64,000 nucleotides of DNA from Gerris lacustris (GCA_951217055.1 OX578277.1:58276173-58340172), one strand, 5' to 3'. Positions 35,181 to 46,528 are shown, counted from the first letter of the stretch. Numbers and translations are program-made. The notes: generated from the sequence alone by a model not told the origin.

Positions 35181-35490
35181 AGGGTCCGTAGGCAAATTTG
35201 AGGACCCTTATGCCCGTTTTTCGTTTTTCTGTCTAAAGGTCGTAACGTACCTGCAAAAACGCAAAAATCATCCCTTAAAAATAAGGTATTTAACTTTTTT
35301 GGTGGGTGTTAAATAAAAAAGAGGGTCTCATTTCCGTGCGCCCGCACGGAAATGAGACCCCCCCCCCCCCCTCTATGATCAACGAAAAAATCAGTTATTC
35401 TTTGCTGAGAAACAAATCCCCTTTATAAGCAATTTTGCATACGTCGTATAATATGTAGGAAAAAATGTTTCGCCTTTCAAATCTTATAAA
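35181..35490 (+). repeat. Family C fragment with a perfect internal palindrome
   Basis: Starts agggtccgtaggcaaatttg, then aggacccttatgcccg. At 35324-35362 GGTCTCATTTCCGTGCG, CC and its exact complement form a hairpin with a 2-base loop, running into a C run of about 14. The palindrome is not present in C1 or C2. Confidence 0.55.
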
Positions 35491-35574
35491 CTTAATATCT
35501 TGGGATGGTTAAGCTTCATTATAAAATAGTTTGTAATACTTTATATTACTTATTACATGCATTCACCTAAACTA

Positions 35575-37011
35575 CAGGGCTGCAAACTAGTCAGTAAAGT
35601 CAGTAATAGTCTGTATTTTGAGGAAAGTCTATATTAGGTCAGTATTTCATGAAATAGGTCAGTAAAGTCAGTTTTTTACACCTCGTGGAAGCCCTGGGAA
35701 ACTGAGGGCCAGTTTTGGTGATGCTGCCTGGGTATGGATGTGGCACATTGCTTGTGTACAGTTTTCATTGCTTTCATGAGCAGCTACTACCTAACAGTAC
35801 TCCCTCTTCTTTAATTTAATTTAAATTTGTTTTTTATTGTAAGTGGCATTAATTATTGATTTTTGAAGTTTTTTCTTTACTTCATGTGAAGTGTACGAAG
35901 AGTTTTATGAAAAATGGGAAAGTGTACTTTACGATCTTGATGTTAAGTGAAATGGATAATTGTTATTTTACACTTTGTTACGACGAAACTACCAATACTG
36001 CATCCTATAAAGAGTTGCAAATAACTGTTAGGTTTTGGTCAGAATCAACTAAAAGGCTTGTAACATGACACTTGCAAACATTTTTTATTGGCTCAGCAAC
36101 TGCTCAAGATTTATTTGCCAAGTTATGTGAGGCATTAAATAAGGCTAAATTTCCACGAGCTAAATTTCTTATGCTTAATAATGATGGACAAAATGTAAAC
36201 AAAGCTGTTACAAGACTTATGAAAAAATATATATGATTTTGTTAAAAATAAAAACTATGGTTGACGTTGAACCTGTAACATTCATGTTTTACACAATGGA
36301 TTTAAACCGGGGCATGGAAGTACTCGGAGATGATGCATCAAATCTATTTTTCCAAATTCACTATTTTTTTTAATGGTTGGCCGTCCAAGTGGGAAGATTT
36401 CACTGAAGTTCAAAAAGGCCTAAATTTGCCCAGTCATAAATTTACTAAGCATGTATCGTCAAGATGGTTATCCTTGGAGCAACCACCCAACTTTTAGAAC
36501 AATGGCCAGCATTTGTTAAATATTTCCTCCCATTTATCCCAAAATATAAAACAGACCTTATGAAATCCACGAAATATAATAAGAATAAGAACACCGTTAC
36601 TATGTTAAAAATTGACTCGATGAAAGCGGAAGTTTCTTTATTTTTATATTATTTATTAAAAAAGAGGTAAGGGAAGAGGCCTGAGCAGATGCGACTTTCT
36701 CTGGGCTTCCATGGGCACCCTTAGCTCTGCCTATTTAATTTTCTGACACTTGATTGTACAGAATTACCTATTTATCGCGTTTCTTTATCATTTATAGATC
36801 AAATTTAAATTTTTACAACTGCTCAGTGGGAAGAAGGGTACCAATTTTTTTTTAAAAAAATTAATTCATTGTTTGGTTCGTCAATATCTTTTTTAATGAG
36901 GATTGATGTCAGTAATGTTAGTAGGTATTTAGTCATTATTTTCACATAATTAGTCACATAGTAGTTTCATATAATTAGTAAATTTGACCTTACGACCAGT
37001 TTGCAGCCCTG
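35575..37011 (+). mobile_element. hAT-like DNA transposon carrying a decayed transposase
   Basis: Left end CAGGGCTGCAAACTAGTC; the reverse complement of the right end reads CAGGGCTGCAAACTGGTC, one difference. A CAGGG-type end suits hAT. The flanks share AAACTA directly (35569-35574 and 37012-37017). That is six bases where hAT normally gives eight, so either the outer bases have drifted or the match is partly chance. Subterminal gtcagtaaagtcagt repeats follow the left end. The interior holds the transposase pseudogene described next. Confidence 0.75.
35856..36640 (+). pseudogene. hAT-like transposase-related pseudogene
   Basis: Three blocks are recognisable. Block 1 (35856-36234) includes CYFTLCYDETTNTASYKELQ and RFWSESTKRLVT. 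It then meets an in-frame TGA at 36066 and continues in the same frame with FFIGSATAQDLFAKLCEALN and NNDGQNVNKAVTRL. Block 2 (about 36396-36485) reads DFTEVQKGLNLPSHKF and KHVSSRWLSLEQ. Block 3 is in another frame from 36464, with LLEQWPAFVKYFLPFIPK. The order 'lcyDETtt ... rfw ... sDGpNVNK ... hkfikhvdsRWLtL ... leqw' is that of a large animal protein group with an RNase H-like hAT-type fold. The D of DETT and the D of NNDG are candidate catalytic acids. At least one stop codon, two frame changes and missing N- and C-terminal parts make it inactive. Confidence 0.75.
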
Positions 37012-37590
37012 AAACTATTTACTCGTTATATCCACCAAGTGTATACACAACAGTTTCACTGTTTTTAATTTAATAATCGATTGCAAGTCTTATTTAAATT
37101 TTCTAGCGACAATTTTAAATCATCAAATTATGTAATAAAGATACTTAATTAAAATTTGTTGGTATTGATTAAAAAAAGTAATATTTATTTACAAAAACAA
37201 AAACAGTGCTGTATACTGTATATGGATTAAAGATCTTTTCAGCCAGGATCGTGCTTTAAAGAAATGAATAGAATTACACAAAGTTAAGAAGATTGTAGTT
37301 ATTGTGATTAATAATAAAAAATAGATAATTTTATAATAATTAATAGAAAACACGAAGTGCAAGCAATAGTAGTCTTGTATCATAAGTAAACGTTACAGTT
37401 TATTTAGTTTTGTAAAGTTCTATTTAAAATGTTTCTGGAACGACTTATTTTATGTAACGGTAAGAGCATAAGAGAGCAATAAAAAGCATTTTAAAAGGAT
37501 CTTCTACAAACAAACTTACTGTCATTTAACAAAAAGTGACTGTTATTTGTTGACTGCAATGATTATTATATGACATTAAGCTTTTCCAAA
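37012..37590. other. AT-rich spacer, no supported feature
   Basis: Nothing supported. Confidence 0.5.
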
Positions 37591-37850
37591 GGGAACGGGG
37601 TAAGAGTTGGATAGAATGGAAACAGTTTGGTCGGGTGACTATAGTTTATTTCCACCTCTGTAAGGGGTCGAAAGGTCAGACATGACCCGGGTCAAACGTG
37701 CGCAACAAATACTTGCAACATATCCATATACTTTCACATAACAGCTTGCCAACCCCCAGGGCCCCTGATTCCTGATTTCGACTCCGATTTCACTTTTAAC
37801 TTCTGCGAGACTTTCCCCTTTGAAATCACAACTGATCTCAAGACATTCCG
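37591..37850. other. GC-richer island with G-to-C strand switch
   Basis: Left: aagggaacggggtaagagtt, ggtcgggtgac. Middle: ggtcagacatgacccgggtc. Right: gccaacccccagggcccctg, gagactttcccc. Confidence 0.4.
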
Positions 37851-38755
37851 ATTTCGAAATAATGCATTATTCTTTCTTAGTGAAATCAAAGATTTAAAAA
37901 TCCTCTTGCACTAGAAAAGAAAAAAAATGCAAAATTATTTTTATAACACAATATCAGCACCATCAACTTTTCATAGAAATACTTAAACTTTTTGTTAAGT
38001 TAAATATCAAGAGTAAACTGTTTCTTTGTTTATTTATTGATTTTTTTTATTATTTTAGGAACGGATAATGATTAAACATTAAAGACCTGATTTATAAGCC
38101 AAAAAGTAAACAACTTTACTTTTTGGCCTCATCTTACTAAACTTTACTGTTAATGTGCAAAATCGGCGGATATATACCTACAATGCGTTGCAATCAGATT
38201 AGTTGTTCACAAATTATTGAGAATGAAAATTTTATAATAAAATTAGACTGAAAATCTCTGAAGAAAAACAGACAGAAATGAGCTGAAGGGGCTTAACAAA
38301 TTTGTATACATGGATAGTTTTATTGTTCTTTAAAATAAATAAGTGAGAAGTTTGCAAGTAATGCGCAGATATTGAGTTTAGTTATGAAGATTTAGTTCGT
38401 TTTGAGTAGAAAATAGGCGGGGCTTCAATAAATTAGAGTACGGCTCCTTTTCAATCGATATTGTACTCCGAGAGAGAATCAAAGGAAGGCCCTTTGTGAT
38501 CAATATTACATTGCATATTGGTTACAACTAAACCAGCGTTTATCCAATATCGCTCAACAGAATTAATTAACTATCCTTTAGAACAGAATATTTACCAGAA
38601 TGTCGGCAACTTTTATTCGAAAAAAAAGTTCTTATTTGTCGATAACTTAGATATATGTATTACCAAATTGATTGAAAACGTGTTTGCCTAATGATAACCA
38701 GCGTATAAATGATTACGCAATTTCCAAATCCATGACTAATAATATAAAAAAAGGC
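37851..38755. other. AT-rich spacer, no supported feature
   Basis: Contains the palindromic pair ccaaaaagtaaacaacttta/ctttttgg around 38099-38127. Otherwise nothing. Confidence 0.5.
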
Positions 38756-38793
38756 CATACTTTCTCTTAATATTATTCTTTATAAGAAAGTAT
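38756..38793. repeat. Family B terminal hairpin fragment
   Basis: catactttctcttaatatta then ctttataagaaagtataa; the ACTTTCTC/GAAAGT end of family B, with a longer loop. Confidence 0.5.
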
Positions 38794-39055
38794 AATTTTT
38801 AAGTATTGGTAGTTTTCATACTACGGAAAGTTTAAATTTTAATTTAAATCAAATTATAATTATTATTTACTACGGGAAACAGACAGTGAAAAATACACTC
38901 CCCCGCCACTTGAAATACAGGAGACCCGTGGTTCAAATCCCGGCGCGGGAGTGTATTTTTCACTGTCTGTTTCCCTTAGAAAATAATAATTATAATTTGA
39001 TTTAAATTAAAATTTAAACTTTCCGTAGTATGAAAACTACCAATACTTAAAAATT
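38794..39055. repeat. Large palindrome with a tRNA-like core
   Basis: Arms 38794-38906 and 38943-39055 are complementary over about 113 bp with very few differences. Each arm contains cactgtctgtttccc and a long AT stretch ending ctaccaatacttaaaaatt. The 36-base centre reads cttgaaatacaggagacccg then tggttcaaatcccgg, the anticodon 3' side and T-arm of the tRNA-like head that is complete at 39221-39296. The structure looks like two SINE-like copies joined head to head with one head half deleted, or a foldback built on that SINE. Confidence 0.8.
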
Positions 39056-39220
39056 GAATTTCGAATTGGTTGTACAAGGTACAGGTACTAATTGAGTACT
39101 TAATAATTATAAGCGTTAATTCTTGGTTTAGTTCTAATGTCATAAATATTGACTGTCTAAATGTATATGAATATTGAAAGCTTGGATTCGGGACTAGTTA
39201 TCGATTAAATTAAATCATTC

Positions 39221-39345
39221 TCCTGCGTAGCTTAGTTGGCAAGAGCATCTGTACTAGAAATACAGGAGACCCGTGGTTCAAATTCCAGCGCGGGAGTGTA
39301 TTTTTCACTGTCTGTTTCCCGTAGTAAACAATAATTATAATTTGA
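39221..39345 (+). mobile_element. tRNA-headed SINE-like copy
   Basis: 39221-39296 can be folded as a tRNA. Acceptor TCCTGCG pairs with CGCGGGA (one T-G); box A TAGCTTAGTTGG fits the consensus exactly; anticodon stem CTGTA pairs with TACAG around CTAGAAA (T33, anticodon AGA); T-loop TTCAAAT. One extra base lies before the anticodon stem and the T-stem has two mismatches. There is no long variable arm as a serine tRNA needs, so a working tRNA-Ser(AGA) is unlikely. The body tgtatttttcactgtctgtt and ttcccgtagtaaa matches both arms of the palindrome just upstream. Confidence 0.7.
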
Positions 39346-39545
39346 TTTAAAAGAAAGTATAATTAATTATAGAAATTATAAAAGCGCCTAAATGAATTAC
39401 ATAATATTTTCTAATGGTTTATCAATTTGTTTCAGGTTTCAATGAAATGCACAACTCTTGACTACGATGCAGACGGTAAAAAACAATAAATTTAATAGTA
39501 ACTTTGATTTAGATTTAAAAAACCTGTCTATAAACCAGAATATTT

Positions 39546-39945
39546 TTAGGGTCCGTATAGGGTATAGCAAAAACAAGTTTATATATAATCCTGCGCGTGT
39601 CCGTCTGTCTGTAACGCATCTGACCTCGGAAAGTACACAACACAAAAATTTGAAACTTAGCCGTTGTGTTGTATGTAAAAACTCAATCCCAGTAAAAAAA
39701 AAAAAATTCACAGGTCGCATATTATGTGAGGAAAAAATGGCTCCCCCCCCCCCCCCCCCCCAAAAAAAAAAACTTTAAAATTTCTCATCTTAGGAACGGC
39801 TTGGGATGCATATAAAGGCGTTTTTTTGACATCATTAAAAAATGTATAGAACCAACTCAAAACAACTCTTTTTCAATTTTTTTTTTTTTTCAAATCAAAC
39901 TCTTTTGAACTAACTCAGACTCTTTGTTAAATTTCCTACGGAAAC
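39546..39945 (+). mobile_element. Family C repeat, copy C2
   Basis: Starts agggtccgtatagggtatag, then cgtgtccgtctgtctgtaac, a 13-base A run, tgtgaggaaaaaatggct, a C run of about 19 and an A run. The right end ttgttaaatttcctacggaa matches the complement of the C1 left end. About 400 bp against about 680 for C1. The 106- and 93-codon frames across it on both strands are incidental. Confidence 0.65.
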
Positions 39946-40120
39946 ATTTTTGTGTGCTGAAAACGGATACTTGGCCAATTTATGTATCAATAACCAATAT
40001 GCAAGGTTTATTATTCATACTCCGTTGATCTAATATGTTATAAGTTTTATGTTTAATATTTATTTATAAAGAAAGAACAAAATAAGGAGGTATGCCAAAG
40101 TAATTTTAAAACAAGAGATG

Positions 40121-40460
40121 ATGTATTGTGTGTAGATAGAAGAGGGGCTATAGTTAAGATATTATTATAAGAGGCAGAGAGTAGCAGGAATCTGGACATG
40201 AGGTGGGCGTGGATATTTAGATGGTTGGAAGGTGTTGTGTGTTGACCTCGGGTGTATTGGCCTGAGTAGAAGAGGGCCTTGACCGGTGATGGCCTTGCTG
40301 TGTCAAGGCTACAGGTGGATATCGATCCTTCCCTCCCTCTTTCTAGTACAGGATACTGCCGTCAGTTAGCACCACTGTACAGCCTCATCAAATCTTAGTT
40401 CTCTTCCCTGCCGACACACTCTCTACTGGCAGCACTGTACAACCCTCCACTTATTTAAGT
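40121..40460. other. GC-richer island with G-to-C strand switch
   Basis: Left: gacatgaggtgggcgtggat, ggttggaaggtgttgtgtg, gagtagaagagggcc. Right: ccttccctccctctttctag, ccctgccgacacactctcta, acaaccctccactt. Confidence 0.5.
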
Positions 40461-40688
40461 TCCGAACAAATCCCACAGAATGCGCTACTAGTACTACTCA
40501 GATTGCTTGATTCTTTATGCAAAACAAAACACATTTTAACCTTAATTATTTTTGTTGGTAATCATTTAGCTTACGTAGCAAAATATATTATAACATTTGA
40601 TGTTTATTTTTATTTATTTGTTGAACTTAGTAGTATTAGGTACTTAGTACTATTAAGAGTACTATGTAGAAAAAAATATCATGGAATA

Positions 40689-40820
40689 GTACATTACGCG
40701 TCGAGTGCGGAAAGTAGCATTTTGCATGCGAGTGTGGAGTTTGCACCCGAGCGACAGCGAGGGTAGTAAAACCACACGAGCAATGCAAAATGCCGTTTTC
40801 GCACGAGTTGCGTACCGTAC
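40689..40820. mobile_element. Small foldback abutting E2
   Basis: Arms 40689-40737 and 40772-40820 pair with several mismatches: gtacattacgcgtcgagtgc... against the complement of ...acgagttgcgtaccgtac. Both contain gcattttgcat-type centres, and the loop is acccgagcgacagcgagggt. Its outer right 18 bases (ACGAGTTGCGTACCGTAC) touch E2 and recur beside E1. Confidence 0.75.
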
Positions 40821-41297
40821 TTTATCTACGATTGTTAGATTTAAATAATAAATACAGAAAAAAATAAACTTGCTGTATGTAAGTTCGTATTTGATAAAGA
40901 TGGCATTAATTCTTGAGTTGTATTTTTTTTGCCGAATTAATTATTTCTGGAGGAGTATTATTCTCCACATTTTCGTCAAAGTCACTTGATTCATTCATTG
41001 TTTTTCACTAAAAACTCGATATAAACAGTAACTTTAATTTTTTAATTTAATGTAAACAAACTTGTTTAATTTAATGTTAATTTAATTTAATTTTAATTTA
41101 ATTTAATGTAAACTAACTTGCTAATCGTGCGTAAAGCTGAAGAATTCCTCTTCTTTATCACGCTAGCGTGTTAAAAAAGAGGAATTCTTCAGAACTATGA
41201 GACGCGCATGCTCAATGAATACAAGTACGTAAATAATCACTTTCTACGCATCTAAACAAAGATATAATGTTTATATTTCGTATCAATCGTAGATAAA
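40821..41297 (-). mobile_element. Family E TIR element, copy E2
   Basis: TTTATCTACGATTG at 40821-40834 and its complement at 41284-41297. On the minus strand it repeats the order of E1: gcgcgtctcatag stretch, hairpin, then an ATG frame beginning MNESSDFDENVEN that soon breaks. A tattaatttaattt-type AT expansion at about 41035-41115 accounts for its greater length. It is more worn than E1. Confidence 0.75.
41136..41191. repeat. Large hairpin in E2
   Basis: Arms about 41136-41163 and 41166-41191 around TA. Outer CTGAAGAATTCCTC/GAGGAATTCTTCAG pairing is complete; two inner mismatches are present. Confidence 0.75.
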
Positions 41298-43035
41298 AGT
41301 GTTTTTCGTTGAATCCTCTTATTAACCACCGACACTCAATTTCTGATATTATTGATATAATATAAATTCAAATTCAAATATTTTAGCAAATTAGTTTTTT
41401 TTTTTGTTAAGACCATCAATTTACTTTTAATCTTCATTTTGATATATAACCTTTAATCGTTATAAAATTACTTTCACCCTGGTTACCTATTTCTGAAAGT
41501 ATTTATTGTGCTATATTTGTATTTAAGTTATAATGGTTGGATTTATTATAAATATTATTTTATTTATTTATTATTGCATTAGTTATGAGGTTATGAGACT
41601 TAAGAAAGAGCTATAAATAAATTTTTCTTTTATATTTAATAATTTTTTTTAAATATAATATTTATACCGCGCTGTTTAATGCAATCAATATAATATAAAG
41701 CTTATCCTTTCTTTATATTAACTGGAAAAGATGAATAGTTATATTATTATACACCTATTCATCTTGTCTAATATTAATAATAATAACAATAATATATTGT
41801 ATTATGATTATCCATGTTTAAAATTAAAAATCTGTGAAAAATTAGATTTAATAAAAAGTTAAATGAATATACTAAAACCGTAACACATATCTGCATTGCA
41901 GGGATCTATTTTTATCCATAACAAAATTAGGCAAGGAATTATACACCTATTAACTTACACATATTATATCAATAGATAGAGATTTAAATGTTCTATAAAG
42001 AGATTATGTATTAGTACCAAACTAATAAGTAGACCTTTAACAAAGAGTTTACTTTGTTGAGTTAGGCGTAAAAGATATGCTTTGCTTTTTTATATAATGT
42101 ATATTAACTATTAGAAGATGAACAATATTTAACCTTCTTCTTAAAGTTTCTTTTTTTTAAATAAAAACACTTGATAATTGCATTAAAAGTTTTCATTTCA
42201 ACCTTTGGCCTCTTTCCAACCAAATTCAACCTTGGCAAAAGTTTCTATCTTTCTATAAATTAATAATTAGAGATACCAAGTACGTTATTAATTAGGTAAT
42301 ATATATTAGTTAAAAATAAATTAATATGTTCTACTAAATTAATTATAAAATGTAAAAGCCGCATTTACACATTTGCTGCACATATGGCGAGGCGAATGTG
42401 TAGTCGGTTCACCTGTTATTATCCGCGTCGCTTGAGGCTAAGAGAGTTTTTTTGGGACGAGTCAGAGGCTTGTATCGATGAGGCGAACTCTCGAGTGAGT
42501 AAACGGTCGGTTCGCGTTGTGAGGACGATCGGACGAATGCCACTCACGAGTGCCGGCGAGTCACGAGCGAGTTACATATATCTTCTTAAGTATAAGAAAT
42601 CTTTCTTGTATGATCCAAGGTTTAAGTACTGTGAAACAGTCTTTTAGTTTTAGTGATTGTTTATTAAAGTATCTTACACAATTTATAACTTCGCATGTAT
42701 ATCAACATTACACCATTAATCTGTGAAGGTGGGGTTGCAATATTTACCAATTGTTTTGCTTTATAAACTTCTGGCCCCTCTCGAATATATATACACACAA
42801 CTATTCATTACTTCGGGCGATTTTTGTTTTAAATATATGTGTATTCAAATGTGCTTGTGATAAAGATACATGATACATAGTATAAATGCCCTCCCATTTA
42901 TCAAGAGTCAAATGAAAATTGATCTACAGCTCCGCTTTTCAACAAACTTTTGATAATATCCTTGCAAAATTCAAAATCAGATCTTTTTAGAATGAAGAAA
43001 AATTAAAATGATCTACTTGATTAAACAAACAACTG
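41298..43035. other. AT-rich spacer with a CG-rich patch at 42360-42580
   Basis: The patch (catatggcgaggcgaatgtg, gaggcgaactctcgagtgag, ggacgatcggacgaatgcca) is CpG-rich and covered by an 87-codon plus frame (42384-42647) with no motif. It has the feel of a degenerate DNA-transposon end, but no inverted partner was found. Confidence 0.45.
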
Positions 43036-43350
43036 TTAGGGTATCCGCACACTTCCGACTGAACTAGTGGCCGATAGTTTAGTCTGGTTGTGCTGCATCC
43101 GCGACTAAACCAATTGGTAGCACCAGGCAGACTAAACTAATTGGTTGTCTGTTGGTGCGCAGACTGTTATCGGCCGATTTTTTCATACAGTTTCGGTTAA
43201 AACTTCAATTCCCATAGTACACCATAACCACAATGAATAAGCAGTTGGCCGATTTTTTTGTAGAAAGGGAATCAGAAAGCTTATCCAACTATTCAATCGG
43301 CCGACTAAAATCGCTAGGTGTGTGCACTCACATAAGGCTTCATACTAATG
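43036..43350. mobile_element. Possible Harbinger-like MITE
   Basis: Left gggtatccgcacacttccga and the complement of the right, tgagtgcacacacctagcga, are loosely inverted. The interior is symmetric (gactaaaccaattggtagca against agactaaactaattggtt; cggccgattttttcat and caatcggccgactaaaat). The flanks TTA and TAA fit a TWA target only loosely. A short MNKQLADFFVERESES frame at 43233 has no known family. Confidence 0.4.
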
Positions 43351-43534
43351 CCAAAGTAGTCTGTTGTGTGTTGTGAGTCTTACAGATGTGGAATATAAAA
43401 AGTTAAGGAATATACAAAAAAAAAATCATTTTTAATAGTATACTAACAGATGTAATTTAAAAATAAATAAATAAAAGATAATTATGTATTAGTATATCAT
43501 AAAAATATTCAGGCTAAAATTCAATTGGAATTAT

Positions 43535-43721
<187 letters not shown>

Positions 43722-44057
43722 CATATATTAATAATTATGAGACTTATAATTAATAAGACATTAATTATAACATTTATTGTTGAAAGTGTTACAAGTCAAA
43801 ATGTACACGATCAGTTTCAGAAAGGAGTTTTAACGTAGACATTGTTTAGGGACCTAGATACACAAATATTATGAAAAATACTGGGTGTTTGCACGGCCTA
43901 TTGTCGGTGAAAACTCACTTTACTTTCTAAACGTGGTTTGATTGCGCAACTCGAGTCGTGGTTGTATGAGGATGAAGGGAGACTTGAGTTCTCTTAGTCT
44001 CCTGGTCGTGAGACAGCTCGAAACGAGATTTGCGTTTAACCGGTCCATAGGGCCAAG

Positions 44058-44948
44058 TTAAAAATCACAGGATGCTTGCGTCCAAGTACTTTTTTGGGTT
44101 TCGTAGATGATTAAGCATACCCGTTATGTAATTATGATTTTTCTTCTTTAACTTCAAGGGTCCCTGGTTCGATCCCCCGGGGGGTCACAATGATTTTATC
44201 GGTAATAATGACTTAATAAATTACATTTTTTCAGAAAATTTTCATCGCTCCACCATAAGGTATAACCATGAATTATTTCGAATTTTTATGACCAGCCGTT
44301 ATATAGTGTTTGGGGGGGGGGGGTATATTTTGACTTATAAAACCAATAAAGAATGAAAAATTAAAAAAATAAATATATATTTGTATCCTACTCTTCAGGA
44401 GCTTTCATTTGATACCCCTCTCAAAATTTAAAGAAACAAATTTTGGGCGCTCTTAAAATTTTCGGCCACAAAATTGGTAATTTTTTAAATTTGGGTTGCA
44501 CTACTGGAATTTTGATAGCCCCACAATAAGGTATTAGCATGAATTATTTCGATATTTTAGGACCAGCCGTTATATAGTGGTTGGGGGAGGGATTTTTTTG
44601 GGTATATTTTGATTTATTTAACCAATAAGGAATGCAAAATTTTAAAAAAAGCATATATATATATTTGTAACCTACTATTCAGCAGCTTTCATTTGATACC
44701 CTATTCGAAAATTAAAAAAAATCTAAATTATTGAGTTTACACACTTTTGCGAATTGCGCATGCGCATATTTAATTTTGAACTTCTGTATATTTTTCCTGT
44801 GGTTGGGTCAAAAAGTTGCACGACTGTTTTAAATTTCAGCACTTTCACTTAAACGGTTGGGGCCCTATGAACCAAAGAGCGACGGACAGACGGATCACCC
44901 TCGGCATAGGGTTTTGAGAAGTACATAATATCTACAAAACCCTAAAAA
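44058..44948 (-). mobile_element. Family D repeat, copy D2
   Basis: Inverted relative to D1. Left taaaaatcacagg, cttgcgtccaagtac, gggtttcgtagatgattaag; then the tRNA-like box B at 44166-44176; two units of about 270 bp (ccagccgttatatagtg and a G run of 12 near 44311; the second with gttgggggaggg); then tgcgcatgcgcatatttaat, gagcgacggacagacgg and cggcatagggttttgaga; end tctacaaaaccctaaaaag. It has half as many units as D1 and no nested insertion. Confidence 0.75.
44130..44195 (+). pseudogene. tRNA-like T-arm and acceptor in D2
   Basis: tcaagggtccctggttcgat then cccccggggggtcacaatg, the same segment as at 15362-15420. Box B GGTTCGATCCC is consensus. Confidence 0.6.
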
Positions 44949-45680
44949 GTGGTCTCCGTTTTGTTGAATGCAGCATTCAGCATGCTTCTCTGGCAAGTCA
45001 TATATCATCAGGATGACCCTTATTATTATTTTTATATTATTTATATTTAGGTTTCACTATATCTCTCAAATAAATTAATTTAATACATATATGTTTGAAT
45101 GAACTTTTCTTTTTATTTCGTGCTGAAGAACCCTGTATACACATATAAAATTGTTTTGTCGTATATTTTTTTTTTTCATTTATTTTCAGCGCTAATTATT
45201 ATTAATAAATAATTACATTGTAATTATCTCAATTTAAAATTATATTTATTATTTAGATTCACAGTAAAACCACGATAATTTTATAACTGATTGTGTGAAA
45301 TCTTTTTACAATATAAGCATATCCACATTAGGATTATTGAAATATTTTTTTTAATATTGCAGTAACATAGATTTTATTACTTTTAATGACAGAAAATTTA
45401 ATTTTACTATTTAATTTATATTTTTAGTGTTACGTTTGAAATCATGACCACCAAATCATGTATACAGGTAGTATAGAAAGAAAAAAAAGTATATAATTTT
45501 AAAATGTTTTCCTTATCTCATTATTATTAATAGTAATTATTTGTTTATCCTTATTTTAAAACTTTAATTTCCATGAATTATTCAAATCAGTATCTAATGA
45601 ATTGTCAATTGAATGTAATATTACATATATTATATTTAAATAGAGCCAAAAAAGAAGCTAATAAATTATTGGTCCAACGT
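44949..45680. other. AT-rich spacer, no supported feature
   Basis: Nothing supported. Confidence 0.5.
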
Positions 45681-46110
45681 ACCTTTACTCATTGAGAAGG
45701 AAGCTGATTCAAGTCCAGGTTGAAAAATCAAAATGGAGGATACTAGTGAGAATTGGAATTTAGCCCCAAACCTGCTTCAACTTGACCTTGCCTAAAAATA
45801 GGTCAAAATGACTCGAAAAAGGTCAACCCGTAAAGAACATAACGAGAATTTCTGTGCACGCTTCGATAAGGAGAGGGGGGAAAAGTACGCGGCAAGGTTT
45901 GGACGAACCTGAGAGGAATGTTCACAAATCTGACAATAGATAGAGCCACTTGTGAACTGTGTGGGGGGGGGGGGGCTTGAAGTGAGAGTCCGGGGGGCTG
46001 TATCGACCTGCCCCCGGCCTTGACCCTGACTCTGGGGGCCAACTCACACCAGTACAAACCTTACCAAACTCTTTAGCCCCCCCCCCCTCCCCTTAAACCA
46101 CCTCCACTCT
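45681..46110. other. GC-richer island with long G and C runs
   Basis: Left: ggagaggggggaaaagtacg, a 13-base G run at 45963, gtccggggggctg. Right: ctgcccccggccttgaccct, a C run of 13 at about 46077, ctccccttaaaccacctcca. The minus frame at 45803-46057 is an artefact of composition. Confidence 0.5.
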
Positions 46111-46528
46111 TATAAAATCTCAATACAATTTAAATTTATATTACATTCCTTCAATTTTTATTTTAATAAAAATTCTGTATATACTGGTTGCTGAAAGTTT
46201 TTATCCTATAAATATACTTCTAAATATTTCTACTTAAGCAAATTAATTATTGTTGTTTGGAAATATAAAACATTACTTATACTATATTAATATAAATCAA
46301 TTATTCAAATATTACACACAAAAGGAAGAATTTGAACTTTTTTTTTTAATTATAGTCTTACAAAATGGAAAAGTTAATTAATTTTTTAAATTTTAGGTAA
46401 GGGCTTGATATATTTTTTTCCCCCTAGGATTCCTCTTATCTAGCTATTTGTAGGATATCCCCTCTTCATCGTGACGTGTTTTTTTCTTTATCTCGAAAGT
46501 TTATGATCATTTACTAGTACATATATTT

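Noticed and set aside
39221..39296. Functional tRNA-Ser(AGA)
   Set aside because: Two T-stem mismatches, an extra base before the anticodon stem and no long variable arm; body shared with nearby repeats.
39439..39778. 93- and 106-codon frames on opposite strands
   Set aside because: Both lie across family C copy C2, including its A and C runs.
40503..40766. 87-codon frame
   Set aside because: Its second half is the foldback at 40689-40820.
42384..42647. 87-codon arginine-rich frame
   Set aside because: Arginines come from CpG-rich codons in a CG-rich patch; no family resemblance.
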